DNA of 9,810 nt from JBKPDV01 sp046728075 (GTDB lineage: Bacteria > Acidobacteriota > Thermoanaerobaculia > UBA5066 > Gp7-AA6). Numbering within the stretch: position 1 is the stretch's first letter; each line of letters starts with the position of its first letter. The stretch lies in contig JBKPDV010000262.1 in the NCBI GenBank assembly GCA_046728075.1, positions 1 through 9,810 on the forward strand, written 5' to 3'. The notes under the pieces are model-generated. The model was not told the DNA's origin and searched no databases. It saw only the letters and a program-made list of their open reading frames with translations. The position numbers and the translations under genes were made by a program. Positions 6,221-9,810 of the stretch are shown here, piece by piece.

Positions 6221-6229
6221 GACCGTTTC

Positions 6230-8347
6230 ATGGCGACCGAGGTGGTTTCCGGCAGGTACCAGGGTCTTGAGGCGCGCGATCTCGTCGCCGCGTGGCGGAA
6301 CATGATGCTCTCGCGGCGTGTCGACGACAAAGAGATCCAGTTGAAGCGCCAGAACAAGATCTATTTTCAGATCAATAGCGTCGGGCACGAGGCCGTCACG
6401 ACAGCGGCAGGAATGGTGGCGCGGCCCGGCTACGACTGGTTCGACCTGTACTACCGGGATCGTGCCTTCTGCCTTCAGATCGGGGTGACTCCCTACGAGA
6501 TGTTTCTCCAGGCGGTCGGCGCCCGCGAGGACCCCGCCTCGGCCGGCCGCCAGATGCCCTCTCACTGGGGGTCGAAGCGTCTGAATCTGATCTCCAAGTC
6601 CTCCTGCACGGGCACCCAGTTTTTGCATGCGGTCGGAGCGGCGGAAGGAGGCTGGCGCCGGAGCCTGATCGCCGACCTGGTCCCAAAGGGCGGATTCCAT
6701 GCGGATGAGATGGTCTTCGTCTCGGGAGGAGAGGGCCAGACCTCCGAGGGAGAGTTCTGGGAGGCGGTCTCTTCCGCCTGCAATCTGAAGGTTCCGGTCC
6801 TCTTCCTGATCGAAGACAACGGCTACGCCATCTCGGTGCCGGTCGAGGTCAACACTCCGGGCGGATCCATTTCGAAGCTCCTGCGAGGGTTCCCAAACCT
6901 TTTCCTCGCCGAGGTGGACGGGACCGACTTCCTCGAGTCCTACGACGCGCTGCGCTACGCGGCGCAGTATTGCCGATCCCGGATGGGGCCCGCGCTCGTT
7001 CACGCGCACGTCGTGCGGCCGTACAGCCACTCCCTCTCCGACGACGAATCCAACTACCGTCCCAAGGAGGAGCGCGACCGCGACGCCGAGCGGGATCCGA
7101 TTCGCAAGCTGACACGGTTTCTGATCGACGAGGGGATCGCGACCGAAGCGGAGCTCGCGAAGTGGCAGGAAGAGATCGACGCCGAGGTCAACGAGGCGGC
7201 GGACAGGGCTCTTGCGGCCGAGCTTCCGAAGCCCGAGTCCGCCTTCGAGTATGTCTATTCTCCCGACGTTGATCCGACCTCGCCTGCGTTCGAGACGTCT
7301 CCTGTCTTTCAGCCGGGGACGGCCCCGACCACAATGGTCGATCTCTTGAACGCCTGCCTGCGCGACGAGATGCGGCGCGATCCGGCGATGGTCCTCTTCG
7401 GTGAAGACGTGGCCGACGCCTCCCGCGAGGAAGTGCTCGCGGAATGCAAGGGAAAAGGGGGAGTCTTCAAAGTCACGGCCGGGCTTCAGCGGCTCTACGG
7501 GAAGGAACGCGTCTTCAACTCGCCGCTGGCGGAAGCCAACATCGTCGGCCGCGCGATCGGGATGGCGATTCGGGGATTAAAGCCGGTCGTTGAGATCCAG
7601 TTCTACGATTACATCTGGCCCGCCTACATGCAGATCCACAACGAGCTCGCCAACATGCGCTGGCGCTCGGGCAATGCGTTTTCCTCGCCCGTTGTGATTC
7701 GCGTGGCGGCGGGCGGCTACATCGGCGGAGGAGCGGTCTACCACTCGCAGTCCGGCGCGGTCCTGATGACACACATTCCGGGTCTGCGCGTCGTCATGCC
7801 TTCCAACGCGCTGGACGCCAACGGGCTTCTGCGCACGGCGATCCGCTGCGATGATCCGGTGATCTTTCTCGAGCACAAACACCTCTACCGCCAGACACAT
7901 AACAAAGGGGTCTATCCGGGACCCGACTACATGGTCCCCTTCGGCAAGGCTTCACGCCTGCAGGAGGGAGGCGACGTCACGCTCGTGACCTACGGCGCCA
8001 CCGTCTACCGTTCCTGGCAGGCAGCGAAGGCTTTCACAGAGGAGACGGGGCGATCCGTCGAAATCCTCGACCTACGCAGTCTCTCTCCCTACGACTGGGG
8101 CGCGATCGCCGACTCTGTCCGAAAGACGAACCGTGCGGTTGTCGTTTACGAGGACCCGATCTCCTGGGGCTACGGGGCCGAGATCGCGGCTCGAATCTCA
8201 TCCGAGCTCTTCGTGTATCTGGACGCGCCGGTCGAGAGGGTGGGGGCGACCGACACATTCGTCGCTTATCAGCCCCGTGTCGAGGATTTCATCCTTCCTC
8301 AGGCCGGGCACATCCGAAAGGCCCTCGAGAAAGTCACCGCCTTCTGA
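6230..8347 (+). CDS. Fused alpha/beta E1 subunit of a branched-chain-type 2-oxo acid dehydrogenase
   Basis: Thiamine diphosphate enzyme that decarboxylates a 2-oxo acid and passes the acyl group to the lipoyl domain of an E2 partner. The 705 residues join both chains that are separate in most bacteria. Alpha part (about 1-340): IYFQINSVGHEAV, YYRDRAF, and the ThDP/Mg motif from GEGQTSEGEFW (167-) to EDNGYAIS (N197). A linker rich in Ala, Pro and Glu follows. Beta part (from about 366): VDLLNACLRDEM, FGEDVADA, FNSPLAEANIVGRAIGMA with cofactor-activating E435, YIGGGAVYHSQS with H505, and C-terminal SLSPYDW and EDPISWGYGAEIAA. The QMPSHWGS segment is closer to branched-chain oxo acid enzymes than to pyruvate dehydrogenase, but the substrate is not settled. 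The frame is open to 5948, but those 94 codons lack family similarity and lie upstream of the promoter. No E2 or E3 gene is in the window. Confidence 0.93.
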   Translation: MATEVVSGRYQGLEARDLVAAWRNMMLSRRVDDKEIQLKRQNKIYFQINSVGHEAVTTAAGMVARPGYDWFDLYYRDRAFCLQIGVTPYEMFLQAVGAREDPASAGRQMPSHWGSKRLNLISKSSCTGTQFLHAVGAAEGGWRRSLIADLVPKGGFHADEMVFVSGGEGQTSEGEFWEAVSSACNLKVPVLFLIEDNGYAISVPVEVNTPGGSISKLLRGFPNLFLAEVDGTDFLESYDALRYAAQYCRSRMGPALVHAHVVRPYSHSLSDDESNYRPKEERDRDAERDPIRKLTRFLIDEGIATEAELAKWQEEIDAEVNEAADRALAAELPKPESAFEYVYSPDVDPTSPAFETSPVFQPGTAPTTMVDLLNACLRDEMRRDPAMVLFGEDVADASREEVLAECKGKGGVFKVTAGLQRLYGKERVFNSPLAEANIVGRAIGMAIRGLKPVVEIQFYDYIWPAYMQIHNELANMRWRSGNAFSSPVVIRVAAGGYIGGGAVYHSQSGAVLMTHIPGLRVVMPSNALDANGLLRTAIRCDDPVIFLEHKHLYRQTHNKGVYPGPDYMVPFGKASRLQEGGDVTLVTYGATVYRSWQAAKAFTEETGRSVEILDLRSLSPYDWGAIADSVRKTNRAVVVYEDPISWGYGAEIAARISSELFVYLDAPVERVGATDTFVAYQPRVEDFILPQAGHIRKALEKVTAF

Positions 8348-8532
8348 CAGCTTCTAAACTCGAATTCGTGTAAGCTGGCCTCTCGCAAGGACAAGTTCCT
8401 CTCCAGGTAGACAACCCTCCTGGACCGGCGACCCCCTAAATCATAGAAAAAGAACGCCCTTCCGTTTGGTACGGCCCCTGCTCTTGTAGGGCGTGACCGC
8501 GGCAAGCCCGGTCGGAAAGAAGAGAAAAGGCC
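8348..8532 (+). ncRNA. Foldable 5' leader of the double-CxxC protein gene
   Basis: 185 bases between the E1 stop and the next ATG. It begins with an inverted repeat, CAGCTT (8348-8353) and AAGCTG (8372-8377), around the palindrome CGAATTCG (8361-8368). A possible TAAGCT -10 box is at 8371-8376. Three hairpin elements follow. The first is TCCAGG/CCTGGA (8402-8407, 8419-8424). The second is a perfect 7-base stem ACGCCCT/AGGGCGT (8454-8460, 8488-8494) that encloses a small hairpin CCGT-TTGGT-ACGG (8462-8474). The third is GACCG/CGGTC (8495-8499, 8509-8513), continued inward by two G-C pairs around a CAAG loop. It starts at the base after the second stem ends, so the two could stack. I recognise no named riboswitch. 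It may be a regulatory leader or a separate small RNA. Confidence 0.45.
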
Positions 8533-8748
8533 ATGAGAAGCCAAGTCCAGAGCCAACTCCAGCTGAGTGTCGACCACGACGCCAACCACCGAGCCCTGCG
8601 CCGTTGCCATGGCTGCGGCTCCTACACGCGCCCGTTTGACGAGGTGGACGGCACCATCCGCTGCGAGCGATGTGCTCAGAAGGCGCGGCGCGAGCGCGAG
8701 GATTCGGACGAGGATCTGAATCGCCGACCGGCGAGCATCGTTTTGTAA
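8533..8748 (+). CDS. Small double-CxxC (zinc-ribbon-like) protein
   Basis: 71 residues, family not recognised. C25-H-G-C28 and C44-E-R-C47 with 15 residues between form a treble-clef or zinc-ribbon spacing, and the intervening SYTRPFDEVDGTIR resembles a beta-hairpin. The N-terminus is Gln/Ser-rich, and the C-terminus (from about 50) is a highly charged Arg/Glu/Asp helix-like tail. It has no membrane segment. Zn2+ binding with a regulatory, RNA-binding or protein-binding role is plausible; a redox role is not excluded. A purine-rich stretch (AAAGAAGAGAAAAGG) precedes the ATG. The gene stands alone, with a long foldable leader before it and a strong terminator after it, which suggests independent and perhaps leader-controlled expression. 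An overlapping minus-strand frame (8299-8808) has no domain features and is taken as a shadow. Confidence 0.8.
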   Translation: MRSQVQSQLQLSVDHDANHRALRRCHGCGSYTRPFDEVDGTIRCERCAQKARREREDSDEDLNRRPASIVL

Positions 8749-8770
8749 GGCAACTCCTCGTTTTCTCCGA

Positions 8771-8801
8771 CGGGGCGGGCCCCGCGCCCGCCCCGTTTTT
8801 T
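8771..8801 (+). terminator. Intrinsic terminator after the double-CxxC protein gene
   Basis: A perfect 10-base stem, CGGGGCGGGC (8771-8780) and GCCCGCCCCG (8786-8795), with a 5-base loop, followed by TTTTTT (8796-8801). It begins 22 bases after the stop codon. It is the clearest intrinsic terminator in the window and isolates pyrK from upstream transcription. Confidence 0.93.
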
Positions 8802-8810
8802 CGTTCAAGC

Positions 8811-8816
8811 TAGAAT
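8811..8816 (+). promoter_or_regulatory. Candidate -10 box of pyrK-pyrD (TAGAAT)
   Basis: TAGAAT lies 8 bases before the GTG start and just after the terminator. No Shine-Dalgarno sequence lies between, so the transcript would start at or beside the GTG. The -35 position falls inside the terminator stem and has no recognisable hexamer. Confidence 0.45.
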
Positions 8817-8824
8817 CCGCGGCG

Positions 8825-9610
8825 GTGAGGTCCGATCACCGAGCCCTTCTCCTCGCCCGCCGGCTCTTCACGCCCGGTCTTTTTTCGGTGACCTTTTCAG
8901 CCCCCAGCCTCGCTTCGACAATTCAGCCCGGTCAGTTCGTGATGTTGGAAGTCCCGGGACGGGTGCGCCCCTACCTGCGCCGCGCCTTTTCGGTGGCCGA
9001 TGCGCGAGCCGACACGGGCCAGGTCGAGCTTCTCGTCAAGACGATCGGCGCCGGAACGGCCGCGCTCGAAGAGCTCCCTTTGGGATCCACAGTCAGGCTC
9101 CTCGGACCCCTGGGCAACGGATTCGGGATCGACGGCCTTGCCGCCGGCGCGCGCGTCGCCGTGGTTGCCGGCGGAATCGGCGCGGCCCCCTTTCCGCTTC
9201 TCCTGCGCGCGCTCGACAAGGGCTCGATTGCCGCCGACTTCTTCTTCGGCGGTCGCGGAGAGAGCGATCTGGCCCTGCTCGACCGCTTCCAAGGGCACGT
9301 TCCCGGCGAGACATTCCTCTCGACAGACGACGGATCGGCGGGGGAGAGAGGACGGGTGACCGATCTTTTCCGCCGGCGCACGCATGTGGGCCGCTACGAG
9401 CGGCTCTACGCCTGCGGTCCCATGCCGATGTTCACGGCCCTCGCGCCGATCGTCGCCGGCCTTCGCCTGCCGTCGGAGTTCTCCACCGAGGCGGACATGG
9501 GATGCGGCTTCGGAGCCTGTCTGGGCTGCGTGATCCCGGGGGTGGAGAAGGCGTTCATCATCAGCTGTACGGAGGGGCCGATCCTGCCGCCGGAGAAGGT
9601 GAAGTGGTGA
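8825..9610 (+). CDS. pyrK: Dihydroorotate dehydrogenase electron transfer subunit PyrK
   Basis: Passes electrons from the PyrD flavin through a [2Fe-2S] cluster and FAD to NAD+ in class 1B dihydroorotate dehydrogenase (pyrimidine synthesis). The 261 residues fit the family. Visible: the N-terminal FAD-binding barrel with PGQFVML (35-41) and RRAFSV (52-57), LLGPLGNGF (92-100), the NAD-binding start VAVVAGGIGAAPFPLLL (111-127), YACGPMPMF in the nucleotide domain, and the cluster motif C227-C232-C235-C248 in MGCGFGACLGC and ISCTEGP. The start is a GTG; no ATG lies in frame upstream before the terminator. There is no Shine-Dalgarno sequence, and a TAGAAT box is 8 bases upstream. The stop overlaps the pyrD start as GTGA, so the two subunits are coupled. 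Confidence 0.95.
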   Translation: MRSDHRALLLARRLFTPGLFSVTFSAPSLASTIQPGQFVMLEVPGRVRPYLRRAFSVADARADTGQVELLVKTIGAGTAALEELPLGSTVRLLGPLGNGFGIDGLAAGARVAVVAGGIGAAPFPLLLRALDKGSIAADFFFGGRGESDLALLDRFQGHVPGETFLSTDDGSAGERGRVTDLFRRRTHVGRYERLYACGPMPMFTALAPIVAGLRLPSEFSTEADMGCGFGACLGCVIPGVEKAFIISCTEGPILPPEKVKW

Positions 9611-9810
9611 AAGACGCGGAGGGGGGGAGTGGGAGAGCGGGGGAGAGGGAGAAAACCGTCACCCCCTCACCCCCTCGCCCCCTCTCCCCCTCCGATTCTT
9701 CACAGCTGCTCAACGTCCAACTCGGTCCGCTCAGTCTCAAAAACCCCGTCGTCACTGCAAGCGGCACCTTCGGCTACGGGCTCGAGTTCACGGACTGGGT
9801 GGATCTGGCG
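9607..9810 (+). CDS. pyrD: Dihydroorotate dehydrogenase catalytic subunit PyrD (class 1B), 5' part
   Basis: Oxidises dihydroorotate to orotate using FMN, with PyrK as partner. Only the N-terminus is in the window. The body LNVQLGPLSLKNPVVTASG followed by TFGYGLEFTDWVDLA is characteristic; SGTFGYG is part of the FMN-binding region. The gene runs off the window end. The frame is open back to the GTG at 9607, which overlaps the pyrK stop as GTGA. No other ATG, GTG or TTG occurs in this frame before the conserved body (a CTG is at 9706). With the GTG start the protein has about 33 extra residues at the N-terminus (rich in Gly, Arg, Ser and Pro) compared with B. subtilis PyrD, which starts directly at the equivalent of LNVQL. 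That extension is encoded by an inverted array of 8-base repeats. If CTG starts the gene, the array is an untranslated spacer. Confidence 0.9.
   Translation, partial: MKDAEGGSGRAGEREKTVTPSPPRPLSPSDSSQLLNVQLGPLSLKNPVVTASGTFGYGLEFTDWVDLA
9618..9694. repeat. Inverted array of 8-base G/C-rich repeats at the pyrK-pyrD junction
   Basis: The left arm (9618-9651) is G-rich with four 8-base units; complemented they are CTCCCTCT, CCCCCGCT, CTCCCACT and CCCCCCCT. The right arm (9660-9694) is CACCCCCT twice, CGCCCCCT, CTCCCCCT and a partial unit. The loop is 8 bases (AAAACCGT). The period and layout equal those of the array at the nadB end, but the unit sequence differs. It lies between the pyrK stop and the conserved start of PyrD and is in frame with pyrD throughout, with no stop codon. 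The hairpin would sit in the mRNA between two coupled genes. Confidence 0.85.

Larger units (their letters stand above)
5877..6229. other. Divergent intergenic region nadA / E1 gene
   Basis: 353 bases between the nadA start and the E1 start. It holds the candidate nadA -10 box (5880-5885), the possible 51-codon membrane protein (5934-6089) and the E1 promoter (6192-6220). Between 6090 and 6191 I see a short run of G (6118-6125) and no convincing gene, terminator or repeat array. Confidence 0.6.

Noticed and set aside
5948..6229. 94-codon N-terminal extension of the E1 frame
   Set aside because: No similarity to E1 proteins, low-complexity Pro/Arg/Gly composition, and it precedes the promoter at 6192-6220.
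6086..7030. Minus-strand frame of 314 codons opposite the E1 gene
   Set aside because: Antisense shadow of a well-supported gene; no start signal or domain.
8377..8532. SRP RNA or a known riboswitch (c-di-GMP, TPP, cobalamin, SAM)
   Set aside because: Stems are present, but none of the conserved core sequences of these classes could be found.
8299..8808. Minus-strand frame of 169 codons across the double-CxxC gene
   Set aside because: Crosses a terminator and a leader, is Arg-rich without motifs, and opposes a plus-strand gene with clear cysteine spacing.

Overview
The window comes from a GC-rich bacterial chromosome and reads mainly as housekeeping metabolism with unusual gene boundaries. 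The fused E1 enzyme, a DUF2089 regulator and short G/C-rich inverted repeat arrays together suggest a soil or sediment lineage such as Acidobacteriota, Eisenbacteria or a relative. That placement is inference from gene style, not a phylogenetic result.

Left two thirds, minus strand (read right to left): nadA (quinolinate synthase); a two-gene unit of a DUF2089-type helix-turn-helix protein and a membrane protein with a predicted beta-sandwich; an Fe/Mn superoxide dismutase; then nadC and nadB, which overlap by 4 bases. NadB oxidises aspartate to iminoaspartate, NadA condenses it with dihydroxyacetone phosphate to quinolinate, and NadC makes nicotinate mononucleotide, so the whole de novo branch to NAD is present. 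NadA carries an oxygen-sensitive Fe-S cluster and NadB can make peroxide or superoxide, so a dismutase between them is functionally reasonable.

Right third, plus strand: a small possible one-helix membrane protein (5934-6089); a fused alpha+beta E1 subunit of a branched-chain-type 2-oxo acid dehydrogenase; a 71-residue double-CxxC protein with a long, foldable leader and a strong intrinsic terminator; then pyrK and the start of pyrD (class 1B dihydroorotate dehydrogenase), overlapping by 4 bases and cut by the window end.

Two features go beyond the genes. First, three arrays of 7- or 8-base tandem repeats, each arranged as a G-rich left arm and a C-rich right arm, sit at gene boundaries. One supplies the last codons of nadB, and another lies in frame inside the only available 5' end of pyrD. 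Second, several genes without a Shine-Dalgarno sequence have a TANNNT box 8-9 bases before the start codon, which points to leaderless transcripts. Other genes here (the dismutase and the membrane protein) have normal ribosome binding sites. No tRNA, rRNA, CRISPR array, transposase or phage gene was seen.
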